Below are positions 1 through 9,208 of a stretch of DNA of 64,000 bases, in pieces. The position numbers were made by a program, and so were the translations under genes. The DNA lies in IMG/VR virus record IMGVR_UViG_3300031951_009873, positions 1 through 64,000 of that record; one strand, written 5' to 3'. Position 1 is the first letter of the stretch, and each line of letters opens with the position of its first letter. Source of the stretch: a virus. The notes beneath the pieces are model-generated. The model searched no databases, was not told the DNA's origin, and saw only the letters and a program-made list of their open reading frames with translations.

Positions 1-2
1 CA

Positions 3-185
3 GAATTCTACAAGAAGGACATCATCATTAATGTTCTTGGTCCAGTAGGTGATAAGGTTGAAGAATGGATTCTTAAGGGCGCACAAATCACCAAAGTTGA
101 ATTCGGTGAAATGAGTTGGGAAAAGGACGACCCTATGTCCATCTCATTGACCATCCAACCAGACTACTGCATCCTCAACTACTAA
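3..185 (+). CDS. Tail tube protein, gp19-like (C-terminal end only)
   Basis: The last 60 codons of a gene that begins left of the window read in frame from base 3 to a TAA at 183-185. The peptide contains VGDKVEEWILKGAQITKVEF and ends with DDPMSISLTIQPDYCILNY, the style of C-terminus found in T4 gp19-type tail tube proteins, which stack as hexamers to form the inner tube of contractile tails. It is followed at once by a strong hairpin terminator, so it closes its transcription unit. The assignment rests on a short segment recognised by eye, and another tube-fold tail protein is possible. Confidence 0.72.
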   Translation, partial: EFYKKDIIINVLGPVGDKVEEWILKGAQITKVEFGEMSWEKDDPMSISLTIQPDYCILNY

Positions 186-200
186 TATTGTAGTAAAAGC

Positions 201-229
201 AAAAACCCCACCTAAAAAGTGGGGTTTTT
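201..229 (+). terminator. Rho-independent terminator after tail tube gene
   Basis: An 11-base perfect inverted repeat (AAAAACCCCAC at 201-211 and GTGGGGTTTTT at 219-229) encloses a 7-base loop and runs into a T stretch. It lies 16 bases after the tail tube stop codon and before the next promoter-like box, so it separates the tube gene from the fibre operon. The A-tract opposite the T-tract could let it also work for transcription from the other side, but no minus-strand gene is nearby. Confidence 0.92.
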
Positions 230-251
230 TGTTATATACCAATACTTAGTG

Positions 252-260
252 ATACTTATA
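252..260 (+). promoter_or_regulatory. Putative late promoter box (variant ATACTTATA)
   Basis: This matches the ATATTTATA box seen before several structural genes at 8 of 9 positions and sits 27 bases before the ATG of the next gene, just after the terminator. No TTGACA-like -35 is visible. The promoter role is inferred from recurrence and spacing. Confidence 0.5.
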
Positions 261-287
261 TAAAGGTGTATTTTTTCGAGGAAGACT

Positions 288-626
288 ATGGCAGAAATTA
301 CTGAATTCAACATTGGTCAAGGGGAAACTTTCAAAATATTGACCAGCCTAGAAAATATAGATACAGATTCTTACTTAGATATAACAAATTATACATTTAC
401 TGGCCAAGTTCGTGAAAATTTTAGCACGGATGAAATTGCTGCTACATTTACGATTACAAAAATAAATCCACAGACTTCGGGAAGTTTCTATATAGAATTA
501 AGCCCTTCGGATACAAGTGCATTAACACAGCGTAAGTATGTGTATGATGTCAAGATGACCAGTGGTTCCATCACTCGTCGTGTTCTTGAAGGATACTTTG
601 TCGTTCGCCCAGCTGCTACGAGATAA
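288..626 (+). CDS. Small tail/fibre-associated structural protein
   Basis: The 112-residue product starts MAEITEFNIGQGETFKI and ends in VVRPAATR. The layout (an early QGETF motif, an LTGY/ITNY-like strand near residue 40, an L-S-x-x-x-T-x-x-L segment, a YVYDVKM strand and a TR ending) is the pattern of small beta-sandwich proteins that sit beside tail fibre genes in many phages and resemble the N-terminal attachment domain of baseplate receptor-binding proteins. It is first in the fibre operon, with a purine-rich GAGGAAG ribosome site before the ATG and only three bases before the next gene. The exact position in the virion is unknown. Confidence 0.6.
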   Translation: MAEITEFNIGQGETFKILTSLENIDTDSYLDITNYTFTGQVRENFSTDEIAATFTITKINPQTSGSFYIELSPSDTSALTQRKYVYDVKMTSGSITRRVLEGYFVVRPAATR

Positions 627-629
627 TAG

Positions 630-1709
630 ATGAGTAATTTTATCGTCAATACCGATATTCCAAATCTTCGGGTTGTTGTTAGAGAAGGTGACCAATATAA
701 TATAAACATCGTCCCAGGTAGAATTACTACACAAGTCACTGGGTCGTTTACTAGTTACGCAGATATGGCCGGAATGGCAGCATCTGCTTCATATGTTAGT
801 GGTGCAGGTGTATTCGCAGAGTTTGCAACATCGGCAAGTTATGCACAAACCGCAGAAACTATAAATTTTGCAACGGTAACAGATAATAGAAGATTTCCTG
901 TTGTATTTATCAGCGGTTCCCGTATATCCACAGATACGACAGGACATTTTGGATTTAATCCGAACACGCACACAGTAACTATTAGTGGTAGCCTTGACCA
1001 AGATGGTGGAGTCGCAAGTCTATCACCACGAAGTATACTATTCTTTTCCGGTAGTAGTTCTGCAATATTAGACAAGTATGGAATGTATGCTAATTCCGAA
1101 GGTAAACTAATAGGATTAGCATCGAACCCATCACAAATAGATCCATTTTTATCGGGTAATACCGACCCTGCAATATTTCTTACATCGGGTAGTGGATTTA
1201 ACAGTGCATACATACCAGTACAATTTCAAGCATCAGGAAGTTATACCGACGGTCGGGTAACAGTAAATACTCCACTTTTAGCAAAACAAAGTGTAGAAGT
1301 CACTGGATCAGCTACAATAACGGAATTTGTAAAATCTAATGAATACAAGTTAAATGCAGGTACAGTTTCAATCATATTCACGGGTTCAATTAATCAAGGT
1401 ATATTTGGGGTAACTGAATATATCCAACCCTACATTTCTACCACAGAATACTCAGGAATGACAGTAGAATACCTCGCCCAACGACCAGGCGCATGCAGAA
1501 TGGGTATTATTATGGCATCGTGGTTAGATACAGCCAGTATTGTATTTACTGATATTTCCACTACCGATATCGGGGATACAAGTGATATAACATTTAGATT
1601 TTTAAGTAGTTCAAATGAATTACGGTTACGGGTCAATAGTGACGGGTCAGGCAGTGGAGCTTGGACTGTACAAAGTTTATTCAAATTGTTTCCAAATTTG
1701 AGTTCTTAA
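630..1709 (+). CDS. Tail fibre-like structural protein
   Basis: A 359-residue protein rich in Ser, Thr, Gly and Ala, with repeated ASASY and TGS/SGS turns typical of phage fibre shafts (SYADMAGMAASASYVSG near residues 42-60). Its last ~90 residues (AGMTVEY-like strand, FTDISTTDIGDTSDITF, closing tryptophan strand) match the end of the next fibre gene (FTDVSTNDLGNTADVVLSV), so the two share a C-terminal module. It lies three bases after the preceding small structural gene and is probably co-translated. Receptor binding or trimer-cap function of the shared end is inferred. No enzymatic motif is visible. Confidence 0.68.
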   Translation: MSNFIVNTDIPNLRVVVREGDQYNINIVPGRITTQVTGSFTSYADMAGMAASASYVSGAGVFAEFATSASYAQTAETINFATVTDNRRFPVVFISGSRISTDTTGHFGFNPNTHTVTISGSLDQDGGVASLSPRSILFFSGSSSAILDKYGMYANSEGKLIGLASNPSQIDPFLSGNTDPAIFLTSGSGFNSAYIPVQFQASGSYTDGRVTVNTPLLAKQSVEVTGSATITEFVKSNEYKLNAGTVSIIFTGSINQGIFGVTEYIQPYISTTEYSGMTVEYLAQRPGACRMGIIMASWLDTASIVFTDISTTDIGDTSDITFRFLSSSNELRLRVNSDGSGSGAWTVQSLFKLFPNLSS

Positions 1710-1720
1710 AGAAGTATTTA

Positions 1721-1729
1721 ATATTTATA
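1721..1729 (+). promoter_or_regulatory. Putative late promoter box ATATTTATA
   Basis: An exact ATATTTATA lies exactly 28 bases before the ATG of the 818-residue fibre gene. The same box and spacing recur before the genes at 9209 and 51546. A weak TTGAGT lies 17 bases upstream (1698-1703), so a degenerate sigma70-type promoter cannot be excluded. Confidence 0.6.
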
Positions 1730-1757
1730 TACAATAAAACCCCGTTGGGAGAACCGT

Positions 1758-4214
1758 ATGGCAAATGAATTTATTGCACGTAAAGGTCTGATAGTCCTTG
1801 CGAATGGCGCGAAGGTAACAGGCTCTTTAGGTGTTCAAGGTGATATTAACGCAACTGGCTACAATGTCACGGCATCAAACCTCCAGTTACTTGGAAGTGC
1901 AAGTATCAATGGTGACATTACCGTTGGCGGAAATCTTACAGTCGGTAATGCGGATATTGATGTCGTCAAGTTCCTGGCCGAAGTTAGTTCATCTATCGTA
2001 CCAGATATTAATAATTCGTTTGACCTTGGGTCTGGTTCTAAGTCATGGAAAGACTTATATGTGAGTGGAACCGCATATGTTAACAATGTTGCAGCAACAA
2101 GTATAACTGGTTCAATAACCGGTTCGTTTACTGGTAATGTAAACGCAACAACATTTAGTTTTGATATAGACGGATTTGGTAGCGACCTAACTGGTATCAC
2201 AGTTGCCGGTACAGACAAATTAATATTATCAGATGGTGGCACCGATGGTCGTATCAATGTCAGTCAACTCGCTACACCACTTGCAGGAACTGGACTTGAA
2301 GCAGATGCAGGTACCATTCGTATCGCATCATCAGCAGCAGGTTCTGGTTTAACTGGTGGGGCGGGTTCCGCACTTGCAGTTGGTGCAGGTAGTGGTATTA
2401 CAGTAAACCCAGAAGATGTCGAACTTAATACTGGATCTGCACATTTCGTAACTGGTGCAAGAGCAACCATTTCATCCACTGATACTACAGGTGCAAGTGG
2501 TATTAATCTTAGATACAATCCTGCAACTGGTGTCATCTCTGGTTCTCTTGTTAATAGTTCAGTAACAGTAAGTGCAGGTAGTGGTTTAAGTGGCGGTGGT
2601 TCAGTTAGTCTTGGTGGTACTACTACAGTCACACTTGATACATCATCTGCTCACTTTACTGGTGGTGTTAAGGCTAAATTAAACGTAGATAATGTTGTCA
2701 GTAGTTCAATACAAATTGACCACGATGCAACTACAAACTTTGTAGCAAACGAACACATCGACCACACTGCAGTCAGTATCACAGCAGGTTCTGGTTTAAG
2801 TGGTGGTGGTGACATTACCACAACTCGTACAATCACACTTGATACATCATCTTCTCACTTTAACGATGGTGTCAAGACTAAGTTAAACACAGAAGGTATA
2901 TTCAGTAGTTCTGTACAAACCGATGTTCGTAACACCACTGGTATTGCAACCATTGCAACTACTGGTTCAAACACCTTTACTGGTATTCAAACAATCAGTA
3001 ACACTACCAACAGTACAAATTTTGCAGATGGTGCATTAATTGTACAAGGTGGTGTTGGTATCACTAAGGATGTAAACATCTCTGGTAGTTTGACCGTTAC
3101 TGGATTGTTGACCGCAGTATCCAGTTCTATCCAATATGTTACATCTTCACAACTTAATATCGGTTTAAGCAGAATCACGGTAAATGACGATGACCTAGTA
3201 AGATTTGCTGGTCTATCCGTTATTGATTCTGGTTCTACATTTGGTACTGGTTCACTACTTTGGGACAGTCTGAATAATCACTGGATAGCTGAAGTTGACG
3301 ACCAAAATTATAATTCTACTATTTTAATTGGTGGTCCAAAAAATAGTGGTTCACTTGGAAGTGAAATTGGATTAACCGCAAATCGTGTTCCAGTAGCAGT
3401 AGACACAAACCACATTGATAGTAGACTAGAATCAAGTTCTATCCGTGTTGATTTCCCATCACGACTTACTCATATTGAAGCTGGACTGGTTGTAACGGGG
3501 TCAGTAACATCTTCAGTAGGATTCTCTGGTGATGGTAGTCAACTTACAGGTATCGTTACAGAACTTGCACTTACTGGTTCAGATGGTGGTACGGGTACTG
3601 TCTCACTTAAGACACAAGCACTTACTGTAGATGGTACAAATGGTCTAACCGCAACCGTTAGTGGTCAAACTATTACCATCAGTGGTAGTAATGCAACAAC
3701 AACTACAAAGGGTGTTGCATCATTTACTGGTTCAAACTTTACCGTCATTGGTGGTGAAGTAAGTTCCAATCCAATTAATTTCAACGGTGCAAATATCAAT
3801 CTTGGTGGGACGCATTCATTTGGTCTTGCAAACATTACTTCACAAGGTGCAAGTACTGCCGACCAAGTTACATTCAACGGTGGGGCAATTGTACATGGTG
3901 TTCTCTTTACTTCTGGTAGTAATCTAGATATTGATAGTGGTACAGAAGTTATTGCATCGGTATCAACTGGAAGTTTTGACGCAGCATACTTTGATTATGT
4001 TGTAAAGAAAGAAAGTAACTATAGAGCAGGTACCGTGACCGCAGTATGGGAAGCAGGTACAGGTAACGTTGAATTTACCGATGTATCTACCAACGACTTA
4101 GGAAATACTGCAGATGTAGTACTCTCAGTAGACCTAGCTTCAGCAACCGCACGGTTGAAGGCAACGGTAACCTCAGACAATTGGATAGTTAAGACCGCAG
4201 TAAGAGCATTATAA
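1758..4214 (+). CDS. Long tail fibre protein
   Basis: An 818-residue fibre. The N-terminus [17 protein letters not shown] is nearly identical to that of the following 1619-residue fibre ([16 protein letters not shown]), implying a shared attachment domain. The shaft is built from repeats such as AGSGLSGGG, TLDTSSAHF and VTGSLTV, which read as short beta strands. Near residues 455-560 is a block ([26 protein letters not shown], then SLLWDSLNNHW) also found in both large fibres downstream. The last ~90 residues share a module with the gene just upstream. A strong box at 1721 precedes it, and a GGGAG site precedes the ATG. Receptor specificity is unknown. Confidence 0.8.
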   Translation: MANEFIARKGLIVLANGAKVTGSLGVQGDINATGYNVTASNLQLLGSASINGDITVGGNLTVGNADIDVVKFLAEVSSSIVPDINNSFDLGSGSKSWKDLYVSGTAYVNNVAATSITGSITGSFTGNVNATTFSFDIDGFGSDLTGITVAGTDKLILSDGGTDGRINVSQLATPLAGTGLEADAGTIRIASSAAGSGLTGGAGSALAVGAGSGITVNPEDVELNTGSAHFVTGARATISSTDTTGASGINLRYNPATGVISGSLVNSSVTVSAGSGLSGGGSVSLGGTTTVTLDTSSAHFTGGVKAKLNVDNVVSSSIQIDHDATTNFVANEHIDHTAVSITAGSGLSGGGDITTTRTITLDTSSSHFNDGVKTKLNTEGIFSSSVQTDVRNTTGIATIATTGSNTFTGIQTISNTTNSTNFADGALIVQGGVGITKDVNISGSLTVTGLLTAVSSSIQYVTSSQLNIGLSRITVNDDDLVRFAGLSVIDSGSTFGTGSLLWDSLNNHWIAEVDDQNYNSTILIGGPKNSGSLGSEIGLTANRVPVAVDTNHIDSRLESSSIRVDFPSRLTHIEAGLVVTGSVTSSVGFSGDGSQLTGIVTELALTGSDGGTGTVSLKTQALTVDGTNGLTATVSGQTITISGSNATTTTKGVASFTGSNFTVIGGEVSSNPINFNGANINLGGTHSFGLANITSQGASTADQVTFNGGAIVHGVLFTSGSNLDIDSGTEVIASVSTGSFDAAYFDYVVKKESNYRAGTVTAVWEAGTGNVEFTDVSTNDLGNTADVVLSVDLASATARLKATVTSDNWIVKTAVRAL

Positions 4215-4278
4215 GATAATAAGTAAAAAGGTTGTAATACAATAGAAACTTACCTTTGGATAATGAAGAAGGGGAAAT

Positions 4279-7200
4279 ATGGCAAATGAATTTATAGCCA
4301 GAAAGGGACTGGTTGTCCCTACTGGTAGTATAATAGTTTCATCTGGTTCGGTTACCGCAAATGATTTCTTCGGAACTGCAAGTCGAGCAGTTACCGCATC
4401 ATTTGCGTTAAACGCAGCAGGTTCAGGATTCCCCTTCAGTGGTAGTGCAGTCATCACCGGGTCACTTAATGTAACCCAGGCGGTGACTGCATCGTTTTTT
4501 AAGGGTGACGGGTCACAAATTACAGGATTAAATACTTTAAGTAGTTCAGTAAATATTGATACACATACTTTCCAAGGTGATGGCTCTACCTCAAACTTTG
4601 TATTATCTCAAAGTTATGAACTGTCCTCATTATTTGTTTCTGTCGATGGATTATCGCAAACAAGTATCACAGACTATAGTATATCAACAAACATTCTTTC
4701 ATTTGTAGAAGCACCGCCTTCACAATCAAGTATATTAGTTAGAGCCTTAATAAATGTAACCCAAGGTGCTACGGGTTCATTTAGTGGTTCATTTCAAGGT
4801 GTAATTACAAGTGCAAGTTATGCAGAAACCGCTAGTTTTGCACTAACCCCATCAGGAACTTCTGGTAGTTCGGGAACGTCGGGTACATCGGGTAGTTCTG
4901 GAAGTACAGGCACCTCGGGTTCATCAGGTAGCACAGGAACTTCGGGTAGTTCCGGTTCAACAGGAACGTCTGGTTCATCTGGATCAAGTGGTATAGATGG
5001 TACTTCAGGAACATCAGGTTCATCAGGAACCTCTGGTAGTTCTGGTTCTACGGGAACCTCAGGTAGCTCGGGAAGTACAGGAACGTCTGGTAGTAGTGGT
5101 AGCACGGGTACCTCTGGTAGCTCGGGTTCAACCGGTACATCGGGTAGTTCAGGCACATCTGGTACTTCTGGTTCAAGTGGGACTGCTGGTTCTTCTGGAA
5201 CAAGTGGTACGCTTACATTAACGGGTACCACAGATAATGGATTGATTACTCTCAATGGTTCAGCTCCAAATGCAACCGTAGAAAGTAATCTTACCTTTGA
5301 TGGTAATTCGTTAGTAGTTACAGGAGCAATCACAGCAAGTACTATACGAGTTAATGGTACTGCATCATTACGATATTTAGAAACACAATTTGTAACCGCT
5401 TCAGTTATCTATGAAAGTGGTTCTACTAAGTTTGGTGACAGCTTTGATGATGTACATCAACGCACTGGTTCACTAGAAATTACTGGCTCACTTGTAATAA
5501 ACGGAACTTCGTATACCGCAGCAACTTCTGGAACATCAGGTACTGCAGGAAGCGCGGGCACATCAGGAAGTAGTGGTACTTCTGGAACATCTGGTTCATC
5601 AGGCAGTACCGGAACCTCAGGCAGTTCAGGAACATCAGGCAGTTCTGGTTCTTCAGGAACAACAGGAACTAGTGGAAGTAGTGGAACTTCGGGAGAAAAT
5701 GGAAGTAGCGGAACCTCTGGTAGTTCGGGCACAACAGGAACTAGTGGTAGTGCAGGAACTTCAGGTTCTTCCGGTAGTTCGGGTACTTCAGGAAGCGCCG
5801 GTACATCAGGTACCGCTGGTAGTAGCGGTAGTACGGGAACCTCTGGAAGCGCAGGAACAGCTGGTAGTAGTGGAACAAGTGGTTCTTCTGGGTCAACGGG
5901 CACCTCAGGGTCAAGCGGTTCAACTGGAACTTCTGGTAGTAGCGGCTCAACAGGAACATCCGGTAGTAGCGGTAGTACAGGAACTTCAGGTTCATCCGGA
6001 TCAACAGGTTCATCTGGAACCAGTGGAAGTTCGGGAAGTACTGGTACAAGCGGATCAGCAGGAACAAGTGGTACTACCGGTAGCTCAGGAACATCAGGTA
6101 CATTAACGCTCACAGGCACCACTGATAATGGATTAATTACATTAAATGGAACCGCACCAAACGCAACCGTAGAAAGCAACTTAACATTTGACGGCAGTAC
6201 CTTAACAGTGGTTGGTAATGAAGTTATATCCGGTTCCACTACAATTACAGGTAACCTCACAGTTCTTGGGTCATCATCAATTGGATATCTTACCCAAAGT
6301 CAATTAAATATCGGTACCAATTTAATCACAGTTAATGCACTCAATCCTGAATTCCGTTTTGGAGGATTAGCTGTTATTGATTCAGGATCATCACCAAAAG
6401 TTAGTGGTTCGTTATTATTTGATTCCATTAATGACCAATGGATATTCATTCATCAACAAGTAGCAGGGGCAGGTACTACATCATCCGTATTATTAATGGG
6501 CCCGCAAACCTTTAATGATGTTGGGAACGAAACGAATTTAAGTACAAATAGAATTCCAAAGAGTAATAACTCAGAACATCTCTCAGACTCCATCATTACG
6601 GATAATGGGTCGCAAATAACTGTTAGTGGGTCGGTATCTGCATCCTCATTTACAAGTTCTATTTCAAACGGAGTTGGCTTCTTTGGCACCGCATCTTATG
6701 CATTAACTCCTGCGGGAACTGCGGGTAGTAGTGGAACATCTGGTAGCTCTGGCACATCAGGTTCATCAGGTAGTACAGGAACCTCTGGTAGCAGTGGTAG
6801 TGCGGGAACCTCTGGCTCGTCTGGAAGTACGGGAACATCAGGAAGCTCAGGAACAACAGGTACTTCTGGAAGTTCGGGTACATCTGGAGCAGGGGGAAGT
6901 TCTGGAACCAGTGGAACAGCTGGTAGTTCGGGAACTACTGGAACTAGTGGCAGCGCAGGAACTTCTGGTTCGGCAGGAACTAGTGGTAGCGCAGGTACAT
7001 CTGGAACCGCAGGTAGTTCTGGTACTTCTGGAGCAAATGGTTCATCTGGCACTTCTGGCTCATCAGGAAGTAGTGGAACTACGGGAACCAGCGGTAGTTC
7101 GGGTACTTCTGGAGCAAACGGTAGTTCCGGTACCTCTGGTAGTTCAGGAACATCAGGCAGTTCTGGTACGTCGGGCTCATCAGGAAGTAGTGGAACTACG

Positions 7201-9138
7201 GGAACCAGTGGTAGTTCAGGCTCCACAGGAACAAGCGGTTCTTCTGGTAGTACAGGTACATCTGGAAGTAGCGGTAGTACTGGAACATCTGGATCTTCTG
7301 GAACAGCTGGTAGTTCTGGTACTTCTGGGGCAGGAACCATTAGTGGCGGAGCAGCCAACAGAGTTGCATTCTACTCAGGAGAAACATCACTCACAGGAAG
7401 TGCAAATCTTACCTATGATGGTAATTCACTAGTAGTTACTGGTCCTCTTACTGCAAGTGCTTTAAGAGTTAATGGTACAGCATCAATTAGATATTTAGAA
7501 ACACAATTCGTAACATCATCTATTATCTTTGAATCTGGTTCTACAAAATTTGGTGATAGTTTTGATGATGTTCACCAAAGAACTGGTTCGCTAGCAATTA
7601 CCGGTTCGTTAACTATAAATGGTACCTCGTATACAGCAGCAACTTCTGGAACATCGGGTACTTCTGGTAGCGCAGGTACATCAGGCACCAGCGGTAGTTC
7701 AGGTACCTCTGGTAGTTCTGGTTCTACGGGAACAAGCGGTTCATCAGGTACATCCGGATCATCTGGCACATCAGGTAGCTCAGGATCTACAGGTACCTCA
7801 GGCTCATCTGGAACCACTGGTACATCAGGTTCTTCTGGAAGCACTGGTTCATCGGGTACCTCGGGTTCTTCTGGAACTACGGGCACATCTGGAAGTTCTG
7901 GTACCAGTGGCTCTTCAGGAAGTTCTGGTACAACCGGGTCTAGTGGTACCACGGGAAGTAGTGGTACTTCGGGTACATTAACATTAACTGGTACTAAAGA
8001 TAATGGTTTAATTACCTTAAACGGGTCTGCCCCAAACGCCTCGGTCGAAAGTAATCTAACCTTTGATGGAAATTTATTAACCGCTATCGGTAGTGGTAAT
8101 TATCAAGCAGCAATTAGTGGAAGTACTGCTGCAGCATATACACAATTGTATATCAACGGTACTGGTCGTGCTTATGGCATTGGTGTTGGTAACGCAAGTG
8201 AAACTACATACGGTGTAGCAAACGAATTCTTCCTATTTGACCACAATGCAGCAGCAATGCGATTGGCAGTTGATATCAATGGTAACATTGGTGTCGGTAC
8301 AACCAGTCCAGTAAACAGATTACAAATTGCGGGTAATGTCTCAGCGTCATCATATACCAGTTCTATTTCTAACGCAGTAGGATTCTTTGGTACCAGTAGT
8401 GTAGCAGTATCTTCGTCACATGCAACCACCGCATCATTCGCACTAAATGCTGGTGGAGCTGGTTTCCCATTCAGTGGTAGTGCAGTTATTACGGGTTCAT
8501 TGTATGTATCGGGTAGTAATATCTCTGGGTCATTTGTTGGCGATGGTAGTGGATTAACCAATGTAAACGCCGCACTGAATGTAATTGAATCTTCATTTGT
8601 TGGAGATGGTACCACCACATCATATTCACTGGGAGCTAGTTATCCAGCAAAATCATTAATTGTTACAGTGGATGGATTAAGATTTAATGCTCCAGACGAT
8701 TTCACTATGTCTGGAAACAATGTAGTATTTACCTCAGCACCACCATCTTCATCAACAATATTCGTTTCGGCGCTAATAAACACCGCAACAAATGTTACGG
8801 GGTCATTTAGTGGGTCATTCTTTGGTAATATTGCTAGTGCAAGTTTCGCAACTAGTGCGTCATATGTACAACCAAGCGGGTTACCATCTGGTGTAGTCTC
8901 AGCTTCTTCACAAATTAGTATAGTGGCTGATAACCATGCATTAGTGGGGGACGGGACCACTACTATATACACACTATCCCAATCGTATTCGCCGGCAATA
9001 CTAACGGTGTCGATTGATGGATTGGTAAATACATTGACGGAAGATTATACAGTATCTACGAATCAACTCACATTCGTTTCCGCACCTCCGTCCTCGTCAA
9101 ATATCTTGGTAAAAGGTATTAGAATAGCACTAATATAG
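4279..9138 (+). CDS. Giant tail fibre with Gly-Ser-Thr repeat tracts
   Basis: A 1619-residue protein with the shared [11 protein letters not shown] attachment start and four long GTSGSSG-type tracts. Between the tracts are reused modules: [15 protein letters not shown] three times, a module around RYLETQFVT twice, and a GDGTT...VDGL...APPSSS beta domain three times (residues ~99, ~1439 and ~1555). AAGGGG just before the ATG is a strong ribosome site. No enzyme motif or S74 domain is seen; the end ([14 protein letters not shown]) is the third beta domain. The tracts resemble collagen-like G-x-y repeats but lack proline, so a true collagen helix is doubtful. They are dense in hydroxyl residues, possible O-glycosylation sites for enzymes of the downstream island (inference). 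Confidence 0.82.
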   Translation: MANEFIARKGLVVPTGSIIVSSGSVTANDFFGTASRAVTASFALNAAGSGFPFSGSAVITGSLNVTQAVTASFFKGDGSQITGLNTLSSSVNIDTHTFQGDGSTSNFVLSQSYELSSLFVSVDGLSQTSITDYSISTNILSFVEAPPSQSSILVRALINVTQGATGSFSGSFQGVITSASYAETASFALTPSGTSGSSGTSGTSGSSGSTGTSGSSGSTGTSGSSGSTGTSGSSGSSGIDGTSGTSGSSGTSGSSGSTGTSGSSGSTGTSGSSGSTGTSGSSGSTGTSGSSGTSGTSGSSGTAGSSGTSGTLTLTGTTDNGLITLNGSAPNATVESNLTFDGNSLVVTGAITASTIRVNGTASLRYLETQFVTASVIYESGSTKFGDSFDDVHQRTGSLEITGSLVINGTSYTAATSGTSGTAGSAGTSGSSGTSGTSGSSGSTGTSGSSGTSGSSGSSGTTGTSGSSGTSGENGSSGTSGSSGTTGTSGSAGTSGSSGSSGTSGSAGTSGTAGSSGSTGTSGSAGTAGSSGTSGSSGSTGTSGSSGSTGTSGSSGSTGTSGSSGSTGTSGSSGSTGSSGTSGSSGSTGTSGSAGTSGTTGSSGTSGTLTLTGTTDNGLITLNGTAPNATVESNLTFDGSTLTVVGNEVISGSTTITGNLTVLGSSSIGYLTQSQLNIGTNLITVNALNPEFRFGGLAVIDSGSSPKVSGSLLFDSINDQWIFIHQQVAGAGTTSSVLLMGPQTFNDVGNETNLSTNRIPKSNNSEHLSDSIITDNGSQITVSGSVSASSFTSSISNGVGFFGTASYALTPAGTAGSSGTSGSSGTSGSSGSTGTSGSSGSAGTSGSSGSTGTSGSSGTTGTSGSSGTSGAGGSSGTSGTAGSSGTTGTSGSAGTSGSAGTSGSAGTSGTAGSSGTSGANGSSGTSGSSGSSGTTGTSGSSGTSGANGSSGTSGSSGTSGSSGTSGSSGSSGTTGTSGSSGSTGTSGSSGSTGTSGSSGSTGTSGSSGTAGSSGTSGAGTISGGAANRVAFYSGETSLTGSANLTYDGNSLVVTGPLTASALRVNGTASIRYLETQFVTSSIIFESGSTKFGDSFDDVHQRTGSLAITGSLTINGTSYTAATSGTSGTSGSAGTSGTSGSSGTSGSSGSTGTSGSSGTSGSSGTSGSSGSTGTSGSSGTTGTSGSSGSTGSSGTSGSSGTTGTSGSSGTSGSSGSSGTTGSSGTTGSSGTSGTLTLTGTKDNGLITLNGSAPNASVESNLTFDGNLLTAIGSGNYQAAISGSTAAAYTQLYINGTGRAYGIGVGNASETTYGVANEFFLFDHNAAAMRLAVDINGNIGVGTTSPVNRLQIAGNVSASSYTSSISNAVGFFGTSSVAVSSSHATTASFALNAGGAGFPFSGSAVITGSLYVSGSNISGSFVGDGSGLTNVNAALNVIESSFVGDGTTTSYSLGASYPAKSLIVTVDGLRFNAPDDFTMSGNNVVFTSAPPSSSTIFVSALINTATNVTGSFSGSFFGNIASASFATSASYVQPSGLPSGVVSASSQISIVADNHALVGDGTTTIYTLSQSYSPAILTVSIDGLVNTLTEDYTVSTNQLTFVSAPPSSSNILVKGIRIALI
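4852..5208 (+). repeat. Coding Gly-Ser-Thr tract 1
   Basis: About 119 codons of [11 protein letters not shown]-type tripeptides in the 1619-residue fibre. Synonymous codons are mixed (TCA, TCT, AGT, TCG; GGT, GGA), so the DNA repeat is far less exact than the protein repeat. Confidence 0.95.
5209..5325 (+). repeat. Fibre spacer module A, copy 1
   Basis: A 39-codon block beginning [17 protein letters not shown] and ending [12 protein letters not shown] directly follows tract 1. Near-identical copies start at 6100, 7975 and, in the next gene, 9785. Confidence 0.9.
5326..5523 (+). repeat. Fibre spacer module B, copy 1
   Basis: A 66-codon block with [19 protein letters not shown] and [15 protein letters not shown]. 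It is repeated at 7441-7641 with few residue changes, and in both places leads into a Gly-Ser-Thr tract. Confidence 0.88.
5524..6099 (+). repeat. Coding Gly-Ser-Thr tract 2
   Basis: 192 codons of [10 protein letters not shown]-type repeats in the 1619-residue fibre, with occasional Ala, Glu-Asn (GENGSSG) and Thr-Thr variants. It ends at module A copy 2. Confidence 0.95.
6100..6216 (+). repeat. Fibre spacer module A, copy 2
   Basis: Begins [17 protein letters not shown] and reads [12 protein letters not shown] like copy 1, then diverges to STLTVVG. Confidence 0.88.
6253..6711 (+). repeat. Fibre spacer module C, copy 1
   Basis: About 153 codons from [21 protein letters not shown] through [19 protein letters not shown] and ending ASYALTPA. 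The next fibre gene has a close copy at 9920-10378, and a diverged version lies in the 818-residue fibre. In both close copies it leads into a Gly-Ser-Thr tract. Confidence 0.88.
6712..7335 (+). repeat. Coding Gly-Ser-Thr tract 3
   Basis: 208 codons, the longest tract, in the 1619-residue fibre. GAGG, GANG and TAGS variants interrupt the basic SGTSGSSG pattern. It ends in [18 protein letters not shown], an ending shared with tract 6 ([18 protein letters not shown]). Confidence 0.95.
7441..7641 (+). repeat. Fibre spacer module B, copy 2
   Basis: A second copy of the RYLETQFVT / [15 protein letters not shown] block, leading into tract 4. Confidence 0.88.
7642..7974 (+). repeat. Coding Gly-Ser-Thr tract 4
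   Basis: 111 codons of [12 protein letters not shown]-type repeats in the 1619-residue fibre, ending at module A copy 3. Confidence 0.95.
7975..8091 (+). repeat. Fibre spacer module A, copy 3
   Basis: Begins [17 protein letters not shown] (Thr to Lys against the other copies) and then reads [16 protein letters not shown]. Confidence 0.88.
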
Positions 9139-9171
9139 AGGTAAAAAAATGGTTTTATTAGAGGTTTCTTT

Positions 9172-9180
9172 ATATTTATA
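9172..9180 (+). promoter_or_regulatory. Putative late promoter box ATATTTATA
   Basis: An exact ATATTTATA lies 28 bases before the ATG of the S74-type fibre gene, in the 70-base gap after the previous fibre. No -35 element is visible. Confidence 0.62.
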
Positions 9181-9208
9181 TCAGATAACTCATTTTTAGA
9201 GATTATAA

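Noticed and set aside
4215-4278. Possible hairpin terminator between the fibre genes (AAAGGT and ACCTTT arms)
   Set aside because: The six-base arms are separated by about 19 bases and no T-run follows; it is too weak to call.
4818-5333. Long minus-strand frame with repeating Pro-Glu-Leu-Val pattern
   Set aside because: It is the antisense of the Gly-Ser-Thr tract: complementary reading of GGT/AGT codons gives Pro/Val/Leu/Glu repeats. Similar mirrors lie at 5457-6260, 6696-7358, 7572-7952, 9403-9864 and 10231-10800. None has an independent ribosome site.
6731-7432. Plus-strand frames inside the tracts (rich in Val, Gln, Leu, His)
   Set aside because: They are frame-shifted shadows of the same repeats, with no start signals and composition set by the tract. 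The same applies near 5573-6106, 7619-7981, 9474-9821 and 10425-10763.
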